A stretch of DNA of 64,000 bases, taken from NCBI GenBank assembly GCA_963746735.1, contig CAVVCO010000020.1:1-64000 (forward strand), written 5' to 3'. Shown piece by piece: positions 7,451-16,952 of this stretch. Under the pieces are notes generated by a model, which searched no databases, had not been told where the DNA came from, and saw only the letters and a program-made list of their open reading frames with translations. The first letter of the stretch is position 1. The number at the start of each line of letters is the position of its first letter. The DNA is from CAVSWT01 sp963746735. GTDB taxonomy: Bacteria; Bacteroidota; Ignavibacteria; Ignavibacteriales; Ignavibacteriaceae. A program made the translations under genes and the position numbers.

Positions 7451-9712
7451 TTAGGAGTTTACCTTGGTTTTAACGTTGTGCTTTCCTTTTTTAACTTCCC
7501 CGCCGTGCGAATAAGCATAATAATATTTATAATAAGAGCCGTAGCCGTACCTATAAGTGAAATTATTCAGCACCGTGCCGATAAATGTATTGTTTTGGTT
7601 TCTAAGCAATTCAACGGATTTTTGCATCAATTCTGTTTCAGTAGATTCCGAACTTACAACAAGAATAGAAGCGTCCACATATTGTGAGAGAATTTCCGAA
7701 TCAGTAACAGCAATAATAGGAGGAGAATCAAGTATTACCAAATCGTATAAATCTTTCATTTCGGCTAAAAAGTTACGCATCTCTTTTGTACCCAGCATTT
7801 CAGACGGGTTCGGCGGAATAGTGCCAGCAGGAATAAAATGAAGGTTGGGAATTATAGTACTCTTAGTTATTTCTTTTAAAGTAGCATGCCCGAAGAAATA
7901 ATCAATTAAGCCTGGAAATCTTTTAGCCTCAAAAACAGTATGCACCCTAGGTTTTCTTAAATCACAATCTATTATTAATGTTTTTTTATTTGACTGAGCA
8001 AAGCTTCCGGCTAGATTAACACTTACCAAAGTCTTTCCTTCTTGAGGAGCGGAAGAGCTGACCAATATCAATTTAATTGAGTTTTCTCCTAAGCGCGAAA
8101 ATTGCACTTTAGTTCTCAATGCGCGGAATGCTTCACTTGGAATTGAATCGGGACGGTCCGCAACAATAAGCTCACTTTCCTTATGCCCGTTGCTGCTGTT
8201 CAGCCATTCAATTGGCGGAATCCAGGTTAATACATTAATGTTTCTATGCTGAATATCTTCAGGAGTTTTAACGGTATTATCAAAATAGTTCCTAAGAAAA
8301 ACATAACCGAAAGCCAGGCCAAATCCCATAACGAAACCGATTAATACGATTAACATTCTATTTGGTTTTGCAGGCCTATCAGGTTCTCGAGCATTATCAA
8401 CTATCAGCACATTACCGGGCTGCGATTGCTCGTTGATTAACGCTTCCTGATATTTTTCTTCAAGCAATGTATAAAGCTTTTCTAATGATTCTCTCTGCCT
8501 TTGAAAACGTGCTAGTTCAATAGCTGTTTTGGGAAGCTGGTTAAATTTTTCTTCATATTGATTTACAATTTTATCAAGTTCCGCAACAGTTACTTTTAAA
8601 GTTTGATTCTTTATTTGTTCATCAATAACTTTTTGAGTAAGGTCTTTAATTTCATCGGGACTGCTGGCAAATATGCTGGATTTAATCACATCAATTTTCT
8701 CATTCAATTTGGCTTTTATATCGGCAATCTTTTTATCGTATACTTTTAAAGCTTCAGATTTATTGACCTTTGCATTATCTGTTGAAAACGCCAGGTCTTT
8801 ATTTGTTTCAAGCCTGGCCAATTGATCCTGCAGAGATTTAAAATATGCTTCTGATTTAAGCCCTTCTAAATAATCGGCTAATTTTGGATTTTGTTTTTCA
8901 AGAACCGAATTATACTGGCTCAATACTCTATTGGATGCTTCAAGTTCAATCTGTGCAGCACTTTTTTGTGCATCAAATTGTGATAGCTGGTCAATCAATG
9001 ATTTAGCTTGCTCATCAAGTGCAATAATTCCGCCTTTTTCCTGGAATGATCGTAATGTTTCTTCAGCTTTATTTAATTGCTCCTGCTTTTCTTCCTTCTG
9101 TGTAGCTAGAAAATCTTTAACGCTGGTTAGCTGGTTCCTGTTTATTTCCAGGTTGAAATTCTTGTATTGTTTAGCGTAGATATTTGCAATCAGTGCCGCC
9201 TCTGAGGGAGAGGGTGATTCGGCAGAAATCTCTACTATATCCAGGCCGCGCTTTTGATCAATAGAAACCTTCTTTACAAGCAGCTCCGCAAGTGATGTAG
9301 CGGAGCGTATCTCGTTCTTTCTTTTACTAAAATTAGATTCATCTGCCTTGATTAAAGAAAAACTGTCAGGTGAGGCGCTTACCGTGAAACTGTCAATCAA
9401 AGCACTGGCAACTCTATGGCGAAGATTATAGCTTTTTAATATTTCAATTTCGTTTGCCACAAACCTATCGCTTCCGAAATCTTGAAATTCAGGCATAATG
9501 GGTGATTCAAGAATATTGCCCTGCGGCTGCGATATTTTAATCATAGTAACTGCCCGGTAAATATTCTTTGAATGTATAGCATAAAAAATAGAAGTAGCTA
9601 AACAAGCGATGGTAATAATCGCGACCGGAAGCAAATTATTTCTTAATAGATTTATATAATCTTTAAGTGAATTTGTTTCAAAATCTTTTGATTTGTCATT
9701 TGAGTTGTTCAT
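7451..9712 (-). CDS. Polysaccharide chain-length / bacterial tyrosine kinase fusion (Wzc-like)
   Basis: 753 residues. Order: Wzz domain with a first membrane helix at about residues 28-48, a long periplasmic coiled coil (about 190-410), a GNVR-like segment and proline-rich NAREPDRPAKPN, a second membrane helix (about 450-470), then a cytoplasmic BY-kinase domain. Kinase motifs are Walker A SSAPQEGKTLVSVNLA, Walker A' LIIDCDLRKPR and Walker B YDLVILDSPP. The tail has a tyrosine cluster (YRYGYGSYYKYYYAY), the usual autophosphorylation site. It controls polymer length and export of the polysaccharide made by the neighbouring genes. It follows the SLBB export gene after 12 bases, the usual export pair. 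Confidence 0.93.
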   Translation of the reverse strand: MNNSNDKSKDFETNSLKDYINLLRNNLLPVAIITIACLATSIFYAIHSKNIYRAVTMIKISQPQGNILESPIMPEFQDFGSDRFVANEIEILKSYNLRHRVASALIDSFTVSASPDSFSLIKADESNFSKRKNEIRSATSLAELLVKKVSIDQKRGLDIVEISAESPSPSEAALIANIYAKQYKNFNLEINRNQLTSVKDFLATQKEEKQEQLNKAEETLRSFQEKGGIIALDEQAKSLIDQLSQFDAQKSAAQIELEASNRVLSQYNSVLEKQNPKLADYLEGLKSEAYFKSLQDQLARLETNKDLAFSTDNAKVNKSEALKVYDKKIADIKAKLNEKIDVIKSSIFASSPDEIKDLTQKVIDEQIKNQTLKVTVAELDKIVNQYEEKFNQLPKTAIELARFQRQRESLEKLYTLLEEKYQEALINEQSQPGNVLIVDNAREPDRPAKPNRMLIVLIGFVMGFGLAFGYVFLRNYFDNTVKTPEDIQHRNINVLTWIPPIEWLNSSNGHKESELIVADRPDSIPSEAFRALRTKVQFSRLGENSIKLILVSSSAPQEGKTLVSVNLAGSFAQSNKKTLIIDCDLRKPRVHTVFEAKRFPGLIDYFFGHATLKEITKSTIIPNLHFIPAGTIPPNPSEMLGTKEMRNFLAEMKDLYDLVILDSPPIIAVTDSEILSQYVDASILVVSSESTETELMQKSVELLRNQNNTFIGTVLNNFTYRYGYGSYYKYYYAYSHGGEVKKGKHNVKTKVNS

Positions 9713-9724
9713 GGTGCTCTAATC

Positions 9725-10237
9725 CTATTTCTTAACTATATTCAATATTAAAATTGATAATGAAATTAATGCAGACAATACTGATACAGTAAGAGTTACA
9801 TAATCTCTAGCGTACAGCCTTTGTTCTCCGGCAACCATAACCATATCACCGGCCTGCAGCTTTGGATTTTTAATTTCCTTGGATAAATTTTCTTCCCACA
9901 ATAAATCGTTGTAATTAAATTTTATCATCTCTTGTGTTGAGTCAGGTTTTATCCTAAATAATCTCAGCTCCTCTAAATCGGCATCGGGTGTGGGACCACC
10001 GGCATAGGATAACAAATCACTCATATTGCTGTATTCAGGGATTACATATTTCCCGGGAAATTTAACAAATCCCCAAACTGAAACTTTAATATTAACAGCT
10101 TCAGGGTCTGAATAATCAAAAAAGCCCCCCTGGCTTTGTAACCGCGGGTTAAGGCTGCTGCCTATTTGAACGTCTTTATCCTGTGCAAAGACTGATTGTA
10201 AGCTTACCAAAACTAATAGCGCAATAAAATATTTCAT
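9725..10237 (-). CDS. SLBB-domain polysaccharide export protein
   Basis: 170 residues with a signal peptide (MKYFIALLVLVSLQSVFA), one SLBB-type domain (about 50-130; VSVWGFVKFPGKYVIPE, LLSYAGGP, LQAGDMVMV) and a C-terminal membrane helix (about 147-167). It is much shorter than classical Wza and lacks the full poly-export lipoprotein domain. It probably acts as a periplasmic or inner-membrane anchored adaptor with the tyrosine-kinase protein encoded directly downstream. The outer-membrane exporter itself is not in this window. Confidence 0.82.
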   Translation of the reverse strand: MKYFIALLVLVSLQSVFAQDKDVQIGSSLNPRLQSQGGFFDYSDPEAVNIKVSVWGFVKFPGKYVIPEYSNMSDLLSYAGGPTPDADLEELRLFRIKPDSTQEMIKFNYNDLLWEENLSKEIKNPKLQAGDMVMVAGEQRLYARDYVTLTVSVLSALISLSILILNIVKK

Positions 10238-10282
10238 TGAATACTATTCTTTTTAATTAAACAATAGAATGGAATTTAATAA

Positions 10283-11227
10283 TTATTTTAATAAGTAGGG
10301 GTGATAATTATCTTTATTGGGAGATATTTTTTTTTGCCGGATATCATGCACTAATTTAATTGAAGGGCGGGCATCTTCGATACCGAAACCACTACCATTA
10401 AGAGTTTCTTCATAAACCCTGGTATGCAAGTCGGTAAATCCTTCACTAAATTTTATTTCTTCTCCGTCAACATTTATAGAACGGTAGGTTGTTTGCCCTT
10501 TATTAATTTCATTTTCAAGAAGGTCATTTTTATCAATAGAAAGGAACCATTTTACATTTGCATTTTGTAATTCAATAAAACCCGAAGCACGTTTTTTATC
10601 CATTAGATAAACTTCATTAGTTTGAACATCGCCAAAAAGCCATATCAGCATATCAAAAAAATGAATACCAATGTTAGTGGCAATGCCCCCGGATTTTTCA
10701 ATTATTCCTTTCCATGAAAAGTCATACCATACTCCGCGTGATGTAATATAAGTTAAATCAACTTCATACTTCTTATTCGTTTTTGCAGATGAAATTTTTT
10801 TCTTTAATTCAATTAAGCTGGGATGAACACGAAGCTGCAAGATTGTATATACTTTTTTCCCGGTTTCAATTTCCAAATCTTGCAAAGCATCCAGGTTCCA
10901 TGGATTTAACACCAGTGGTTTTTCACAGATTGCATCCGCACCAATTCTTAATGCTAATCTTATATGTGCGTCATGTAAATTATTTGGGGAACATATTGTT
11001 AAATAATGTATATGCCTATCTTCTGATTTACGCCTCAACTTTTCGAGATGCCTGTCAAATCTTTCAAACTCGGTAAAGAAACTGACATTAGGAAAATACC
11101 GGTCTAATATGCCTACAGAATCGTGTGGATCAACAGCAGCAATTAAATTATTGTTGGTTTCTTTGATGGCTTGTAAATGACGCGGGGCAATATAACCTGC
11201 TACCCCTGTAATTGCGAAGTTTTTCAT
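10283..11227 (-). CDS. wbpB: Gfo/Idh/MocA oxidoreductase, WbpB-like
   Basis: 314 residues. The N-terminal Rossmann start (MKNFAITGVAGYIAPRHLQA) and the motifs ICSPNNLHDAHI, CEKPLVLNPWNLD, LQLRVHPS, VDLTYITSRGVWY, GGIATNIGIHFFD and FSEGFTDLHTRVYEE closely follow WbpB as I remember it. WbpB oxidises the 3-position of UDP-GlcNAcA to a 3-keto sugar that an aminotransferase (WbpE) then converts. The catalytic EKP and GIHFFD signatures are intact. WbpA-, WbpD- and WbpI-like genes are nearby, but no WbpE-like gene is in this window. Confidence 0.88.
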   Translation of the reverse strand: MKNFAITGVAGYIAPRHLQAIKETNNNLIAAVDPHDSVGILDRYFPNVSFFTEFERFDRHLEKLRRKSEDRHIHYLTICSPNNLHDAHIRLALRIGADAICEKPLVLNPWNLDALQDLEIETGKKVYTILQLRVHPSLIELKKKISSAKTNKKYEVDLTYITSRGVWYDFSWKGIIEKSGGIATNIGIHFFDMLIWLFGDVQTNEVYLMDKKRASGFIELQNANVKWFLSIDKNDLLENEINKGQTTYRSINVDGEEIKFSEGFTDLHTRVYEETLNGSGFGIEDARPSIKLVHDIRQKKISPNKDNYHPYLLK

Positions 11228-11255
11228 TTAAAATTAATAGTTATTAAAAAATTAG

Positions 11256-12266
11256 TTATATCTTATAATAGCTTCTATACCAATCCACAAAATTAGATAT
11301 TCCTTCTTCTATACTTGTTTTAGGTTTAAAGCCGACAGCATCAACCAGGTCATCAACATCTGCATAGGTAGAAGGAACATCGCCAGGCTGCAAGGGCAAA
11401 AAATTCTTAATTGCTTTTTTGTTTAATTTATCTTCAAGAACTTCAATGTATTTCATTAATTCTACCGGATTATTATTACCAATATTAAAAAGCCGGTAAG
11501 GAGCAAAACTTGTTGCACTATCAGGACTGTCTGAATCCCAATCCGGATTTGGTTCCGGAATTTTATTAATGATTTTAAAAACACCTTCAACTATGTCTCC
11601 AACATAAGTAAAATCTCTTTTCATCTTTCCGTTATTAAAAACATCTATCGGCTTACCTTCGAGAATAGCTTTGGTGAAAAGAAACAGCGCCATATCCGGG
11701 CGCCCCCACGGCCCGTATACCGTAAAAAACCTAAGCCCTGTTGTAGGAATATTGTAAAGGTTAGAATATGTATGGGCCATTAATTCATTTGATTTTTTAG
11801 TTGCAGCATAAAGTGAAACCGGGTGGTCAACATTATGATGAACCGAAAAAGGCATTTTAGTATTCGCCCCGTAAACTGAACTTGATGAAGCATATACCAG
11901 GTGTTTTACTTTAATAGCCCTGCTGCCCTCTAAAATATTGATGAATCCATTAATGTTGCTTTCAATATAAGCGTATGGATTTATTAATGAATACCTTACC
12001 CCGGCTTGAGCAGCAAGATTAACAACGTATTCAAATTTTTCTTTTTCAAATAGATTTAAGATTTCATCTTTGTTTTGTAAATCTACTTTGTGAAAACTAA
12101 AATTTTGTTCAGGCAATAGCTGATTCAAACGGCTTTGCTTTAAGTTAACATCATAATAATCATTTAAATTATCAATACATGTTACATTCCATCCATTTTC
12201 CAAAAGTTTTTTACTGAGATGAAATCCTATAAAACCGGCTGCACCTGTAATTACAATTTTCTTCAT
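11256..12266 (-). CDS. NAD-dependent sugar epimerase, UDP-glucuronate 4-epimerase-like
   Basis: 336 residues of the extended short-chain dehydrogenase family: GxxGxxG in ITGAAGFIGFHLSKKL, IDNLNDYYDVNLKQSRL typical of the CapI/GAE group, AAQAGVRYS, YASSSSVYG, the catalytic YAATKK and RFFTVYGPWGRPDMA. The group interconverts UDP-glucuronate and UDP-galacturonate, or the N-acetylated uronates. It lies 27 bases downstream of the nucleotide-sugar dehydrogenase gene, which would supply such a uronate. Exact substrate not determinable from the sequence. Confidence 0.88.
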   Translation of the reverse strand: MKKIVITGAAGFIGFHLSKKLLENGWNVTCIDNLNDYYDVNLKQSRLNQLLPEQNFSFHKVDLQNKDEILNLFEKEKFEYVVNLAAQAGVRYSLINPYAYIESNINGFINILEGSRAIKVKHLVYASSSSVYGANTKMPFSVHHNVDHPVSLYAATKKSNELMAHTYSNLYNIPTTGLRFFTVYGPWGRPDMALFLFTKAILEGKPIDVFNNGKMKRDFTYVGDIVEGVFKIINKIPEPNPDWDSDSPDSATSFAPYRLFNIGNNNPVELMKYIEVLEDKLNKKAIKNFLPLQPGDVPSTYADVDDLVDAVGFKPKTSIEEGISNFVDWYRSYYKI

Positions 12267-12293
12267 ATATAATTAGTGTTAAATGAGAAAATA

Positions 12294-13587
12294 TTATAAA
12301 CGGTTATCTACAAGTTCACGTTTAACAATTCCTTTTACATCATAAATAACGGCTCCATTGTTTCGCAGCTCATCGAAATTAATTGCTTTAAATTTATCGT
12401 GAGCAACTGCTAAAACAATTCCCTGATAATTTTTACTTTCTATTTTGGAGTAATCGTTGATTATATCCAAATCATATTCATGCTTAACTTCTTTAGCATC
12501 AGCCCAGGGATCATAAACATCAATGTTGCACCCGAAATCTTTTAGCTCTTTAATGATATCAATGACTTTTGAATTTCTTATATCAGGGCAGTTTTCTTTA
12601 AAAGTAATGCCAAGCACTAATACATTTGAATTATGAATTTTATGTTCTTTCTTAATCATCAATTTTACTAATTGATTTGCAATAAAAGCACCCATGCCAT
12701 CATTAATTCTTCTCCCGGCAAGTATGATTTCCGGATTATACCCAAGGTTTACTGCTTTGTGAGTAAGGTAGTAAGGATCAACGCCGATACAATGCCCGCC
12801 AACTAAACCAGGACGGAATGGAAGGAAATTCCATTTTGTACCGGCAGCTTCAAGAACATCTAATGTATCAATATTCATTAGATCAAATAATTTTGAAAGC
12901 TCATTAACAAAAGCAATATTAATATCGCGTTGTGAATTTTCAATTACTTTAGCAGCTTCGGCAACTTTTATTGAAGGTGCCAAATGAGTTCCAGCTTTTA
13001 TTATACTCTTATACATTTCATTCAGAGCTTCACCAACTTCAGGTGTGCTTCCGCTTACTATCTTTTTAATTGAACTAACTCTATGCTCTTTGTCGCCTGG
13101 ATTTATTCTTTCAGGACTGTAGCCGCAATGAAAATCTCTGTTAAATTTTAAACCGCTTTGCCTTTCAAGAACCGGAACGCAATCTTCTTCTGTGCATCCC
13201 GGATAAACAGTTGATTCATAAACAACAGTATCACCTGGCTTTCAATACTTTCCCAACTGTTTCACTTGCTTTAATCAATGGGGTAAGATCCGGACGCTTG
13301 AAATCATCAACCGGGGTTGGAACTGTAACAATAAAAACATTAACTTCACTTAAATCTTCCAGCGTGCTAGTATATTTTAATTTTTTTGCTTCAGCAAGTT
13401 CTTCACTTGAACACTCTAATGTTCTATCTTTTCCACTCTTTAGTTCTTTTATTCTGTCATGGTTTATATCAAAACCGACAACTTTATATTTTTTACCGAA
13501 CTCAACGGCAAGCGGAAGGCCAACATAACCTAGACCAATAATGCCAATTACTACGGATTGATTTTGAACAGCATCAAGTAGCTTCAT
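12294..13587 (-). pseudogene. UDP-N-acetylhexosamine 6-dehydrogenase (TviB/WbpA type), one frameshift
   Basis: The N-terminal part (13587-13231) has the Rossmann motif IIGLGYVGLPLAVEFG and VTVPTPVD. The frame then changes near 13239 (one extra base, or two missing) and continues with PGDTVVYESTVYPGC, GYSPERINPGD, the central helix domain, the catalytic cysteine in GLVGGHCIGVDPYYL, and a C-terminal UDP-binding domain with GITFKENCPDIRNSK. The span is 1294 bases, one more than 431 codons, so a single base insertion explains it. It makes UDP-GlcNAc/GalNAc uronate, the entry step of the sugar pathway encoded downstream. All active-site motifs are kept, so a sequencing error is as likely as true loss. 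Confidence 0.85.
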
Positions 13588-13892
13588 ATTTTTCCTTAAA
13601 TAATTTTAAATTTCAAAAAATATCGTTTACAAGAACAATTACATACTAGTAGAAATGGAATACAGCTTCGCTTAGTTAGTTACATAAATAAAATATCATA
13701 ACTGACAAGCTGTCTGTCCCTTGGTTTTAATATGGAAAAATTGAGTATGTAATTTAGAGAAAATTCTTTTCCTCTGAAAATTTTATGCCGGATTTATTTG
13801 TTAAAAAATCCTTCGTTTTTAAGGGATAAATTTATAAAATCTTAATTTGTAACAAATACTCTTACTATTTAGTTAAAACTATACATTAATTT
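13588..13892. other. Intergenic region upstream of the polysaccharide block
   Basis: AT-rich, no gene seen. It should hold the promoter of the minus-strand polysaccharide genes. No clear terminator for mgtE was identified. Confidence 0.5.
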
Positions 13893-15272
13893 TTACAACA
13901 AAGTCCCATTAAGAATAATCATTGCCGTGGTAAAATATATTACTAACCCGGTTACATCAACCAAAGTAGCAACAAAAGGGGCTGATGATGTTGCCGGATC
14001 TAAGCCGAATTTTCTTAAAACAAATGGAAGCATTGAGCCCGACAGGGTTCCCCAAAGCACTACGCCAACTAAAGAAAAAGAAACTGTCAAACCAATTAAC
14101 ACCCAATGAATACCATAAATATTTGAAAAATATTGCCAGAGAGAAATTCTTAAAAATCCGATTACGCCTAAAATTGTACCTAACAATAATCCAGCAACAA
14201 TTTCTCTCTTCATTATCATCCACCAATCTTTTAAAGTTATTTCACCCAAAGCCATGGCACGTATAACAAGAGTTGAAGCTTGAGAGCCGGTATTCCCGCC
14301 CGAAGAAATAATTAAGGGAACGAATAATGCTAAAACAACAGCTTTAGCAATTTGGTTTTCAAAAAATCCCATTGCCGTTGCAGTTAACATTTCTCCCACA
14401 AAAAGTAAAGTAAGCACAGTAACTCTTTTCTTGATCATTAAAAATATCGGCATAGTTGAATATGGTTCATCCAAAGCTTCAACACCGCCTATTTTCTGAA
14501 TATCTTCAGTTGCTTCTTCTTCCGCAACATCAAGTACGTCATCCACGGTCACAATTCCAATAAGTACACCAAAATGATCTACTACAGGTAATGCAACCCT
14601 GTCATATTTTTTAAAAATTTCTACTGCTTTTTCCTGATCATCGGTTACAACTAAGTCAACAAAGTTTTCATCCATTAAATCGTTAATTGTTTTTTCGGGT
14701 GAAGAAAGAATTATGTCTCTTATCTTTATATCATCAATAAGTTTTCCTTTGACATCGATAACATAAATTACGCTTAAAGTCTCGCTGTCTTTCCCGTATT
14801 TTCTTATATGGCTCAAAGTCTGATTCATATCCCAATCCGGCTTGACTGCAATATAATCTGGGGTCATCAAACGCCCTACACTGTTTTCAGGATAGCCAAG
14901 CAATGTTTGTGCAATTACTCTTTCTTTTGTGGAAAGATGCATTATTAATTGCTTAGCAGCAGAGCTGGGTAAATCTTCAAGTAAAGCTGTACGGTCATCA
15001 GGAGACATTTCATTTAATATTGCGGCAACATCTTCCTTCCCCATAGCCTTCAATAAATTAACCTGGCTGTCAAATTCCAGGTATTCAAATGTATCAGCAG
15101 CTAATTCGTTTGGAAGAAGGCGGAAGAGTATGGCTTGTTCGTTTTCTGAAATTTCTGAAAGTAACTCGGCAATATCGGCAGGAGACCAATCACTTAATAT
15201 CTCTTTTAATGTGCTAAGTTTCCGCTCATCAATCAAGGCTTTTATTTCGGGTTGAAGCAATTGGCTTAGCAT
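13893..15272 (-). CDS. mgtE: Magnesium transporter MgtE
   Basis: 459 residues, full length. An N-terminal MgtE superhelical domain (about 25-130; LSDWSPADIAELLSEI, EEMSPDDRTALLEDLP-like repeats) is followed by two CBS domains (about 135-255; VGRLMTPDYIAVKPDW, VVDHFGVLIGIVTVDDVLDVAEEEA) and five membrane helices (about 285-455) including LIISSGGNTGSQASTLVIRA, the ion-path signature. It is a Mg2+-gated inner-membrane channel. It stands as a single gene with gaps of about 300 bases on both sides. No recognisable Mg riboswitch was seen upstream. Confidence 0.95.
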   Translation of the reverse strand: MLSQLLQPEIKALIDERKLSTLKEILSDWSPADIAELLSEISENEQAILFRLLPNELAADTFEYLEFDSQVNLLKAMGKEDVAAILNEMSPDDRTALLEDLPSSAAKQLIMHLSTKERVIAQTLLGYPENSVGRLMTPDYIAVKPDWDMNQTLSHIRKYGKDSETLSVIYVIDVKGKLIDDIKIRDIILSSPEKTINDLMDENFVDLVVTDDQEKAVEIFKKYDRVALPVVDHFGVLIGIVTVDDVLDVAEEEATEDIQKIGGVEALDEPYSTMPIFLMIKKRVTVLTLLFVGEMLTATAMGFFENQIAKAVVLALFVPLIISSGGNTGSQASTLVIRAMALGEITLKDWWMIMKREIVAGLLLGTILGVIGFLRISLWQYFSNIYGIHWVLIGLTVSFSLVGVVLWGTLSGSMLPFVLRKFGLDPATSSAPFVATLVDVTGLVIYFTTAMIILNGTLL

Positions 15273-15590
15273 GTTTACTCCCTAATTTTAAGTGATTTAA
15301 TAATTATTTTTTTAACTACATATTTTTTTATATGATTTTTAAATGAAAAGTGCCCAAAAATAAACTTTAATACATGAAAAAACAATCACTGAGCTTCAAA
15401 TACAAATGATTAAAAACAATTTTAGTAAAGATTCTTTTTCAAATAAAATGATTGAATCATATAAAAATATAATGACATTGAAAATAAAATTTGGACTGGG
15501 CTAATATGAAAGCAATTTATTTTCGAAACTTTTAATTAAGCAGGCTGGTAAATTTGAATTTTGATTTATGACTTTTGAATTATTACAATT
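15273..15590. other. Intergenic region, nothing recognised
   Basis: Very AT-rich gap between mgtE and the TonB/MORN gene. No ORF, hairpin or repeat stands out. The mgtE promoter should lie at its left side, just after 15272. Confidence 0.4.
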
Positions 15591-16412
15591 TCATTCTTCT
15601 TTTTTAGGCAGCTTGAATTCAATTGGTATTATGGTTTGCACTTTCACCCTTTTCCCTTTTTGAAGCCCCGGTTTAAACCTTGAATAGTAAACTGCAGTAC
15701 GTGCAGCTTCATCACAGCCGTAGCCAAGACTATCAGCAACTGTGGCTTCCGTTACTTCACCGTATTCATCAATAAAGGCACGAACTTTTACAGTTCCTTC
15801 AATATGATTTTTAATCGCTCTGCTTGGATATACAATTCTTTTTTGAATTGCTTCAATCCCTCCTACCGGTTCAGGCATAACCTCCACGCTTAAAAAGAAT
15901 GCCGGGTCATCATCCGCTACATCTTCTTTTATTTGCGGCGGCAAAGAATGGTCAACTTTATTTCCTGAATTTGCTGAAGCTGCATTTGTTTTCTCTATGA
16001 TTTTATCTTTTGACTTAGAAGCTAAATTCTTTTCCAATTCTTCATAAGGATCAACATCGGGTACTTTTTTCCCGTTTTCATAATTAACATCTTTTTCATA
16101 AATACCTTCCTTTGAAAAAAGAGAAGTAGGCCCATTTCTTCTTCCATCTTCAATATAAATCGTCTTTTGAAGCTTTCCTTCATCAGAAAAAACTTTTACA
16201 AGGCCGTCAATTTTGCCGTTAACATAAAACCGTTCTTCTTTGATATTTCCATTTTCAAAGTACAGTGTATCTGCGCCAACACGAATATTTTTTTTAAGAT
16301 GATATTCTTCCTTTTTGGCTCCATTATCAAAATAGGTTGTTACAAGGCTGTCTTGTCCAAACAAATTGGCAGCCAGCATTATTATTAGTATTAATTGAAT
16401 CTTTATCATCAT
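15591..16412 (-). CDS. MORN-repeat protein with TonB C-terminal domain
   Basis: 273 residues. A signal peptide (MMIKIQLILIIMLAANLFGQ) is followed by about four YwqK/MORN-like repeats (residues 24-118; FDNGAKKEEYH, YFENGNIKEERFY, VFSDEGKLQKTIY), a charged linker and a TonB C-terminal domain (about 180-270; VGGIEAIQKRIVYPSRA, IEGTVKVRAFIDEYGEV). TonB domains contact outer-membrane receptors, but here there is no N-terminal membrane anchor other than the signal peptide, so it is probably a periplasmic or surface protein rather than an energy transducer. ATG at 16412 or 16409. Confidence 0.85.
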   Translation of the reverse strand: MMIKIQLILIIMLAANLFGQDSLVTTYFDNGAKKEEYHLKKNIRVGADTLYFENGNIKEERFYVNGKIDGLVKVFSDEGKLQKTIYIEDGRRNGPTSLFSKEGIYEKDVNYENGKKVPDVDPYEELEKNLASKSKDKIIEKTNAASANSGNKVDHSLPPQIKEDVADDDPAFFLSVEVMPEPVGGIEAIQKRIVYPSRAIKNHIEGTVKVRAFIDEYGEVTEATVADSLGYGCDEAARTAVYYSRFKPGLQKGKRVKVQTIIPIEFKLPKKEE

Positions 16413-16441
16413 TTAAAAATTTTGTTCCGCAAAAATAATAC

Positions 16442-16926
16442 TTAATCCTTAATTACAAGAGGCATTAATAATGCAACAATAAAAATTAATATTGCTACAC
16501 CAAATAAAAAATAACCAACAGCATAATCATAATTTAATATACGCAATTCACTAAGCATGAAATGCCAGTCATGATAAACTTTGCTTCCGCCGAGCAAATG
16601 CAATTTTCTAGCTTGTGCATCTGCGGCATATACGCTTATATTTATGAAATTCTGGCCAAGCCATAATAATGAAACCTGTACTCCGGTTCTATAAGAGTTT
16701 CTAAAAAAGTACCATAAAATTAGTGAAGGGAGTATAATCTGCATTAAAGTTCCGCCGGCGGTATAAATAAATTGTCCAAATAACCGAAAGAAAAAATGCC
16801 CTGCTTCATGAATTACCAGGTCAGCGTTATCAATAAATAAATAATTGCCTCTGTTGATAATCAAATAGATTATTATTGGAAGAATTATTATTGAAGCCAG
16901 CCATGTTTTGAAAACATATAAGCCAT
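16442..16926 (-). CDS. Membrane protein with HExxH motif (M50-like), start uncertain
   Basis: The protein has about four membrane helices and a zinc-metalloprotease-type HEAGHFFFRLFGQ motif in or next to a helix, as in site-2/M50-like proteins. The frame is open up to 17035, but that start would overlap trhO by over 80 bases. A better start is ATG at 16926, preceded by GGG-rich sequence 27 bases after the trhO stop. It is one base out of frame with the rest, and one missing T in the T-run opposite 16911-16914 would join it. Thus either a far-upstream start or another indel. The substrate is unknown; many such HEAGH membrane proteins are uncharacterised. Confidence 0.65.
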
Positions 16927-16952
16927 CCCCGTTACCCTTTTTAAATTTTATT

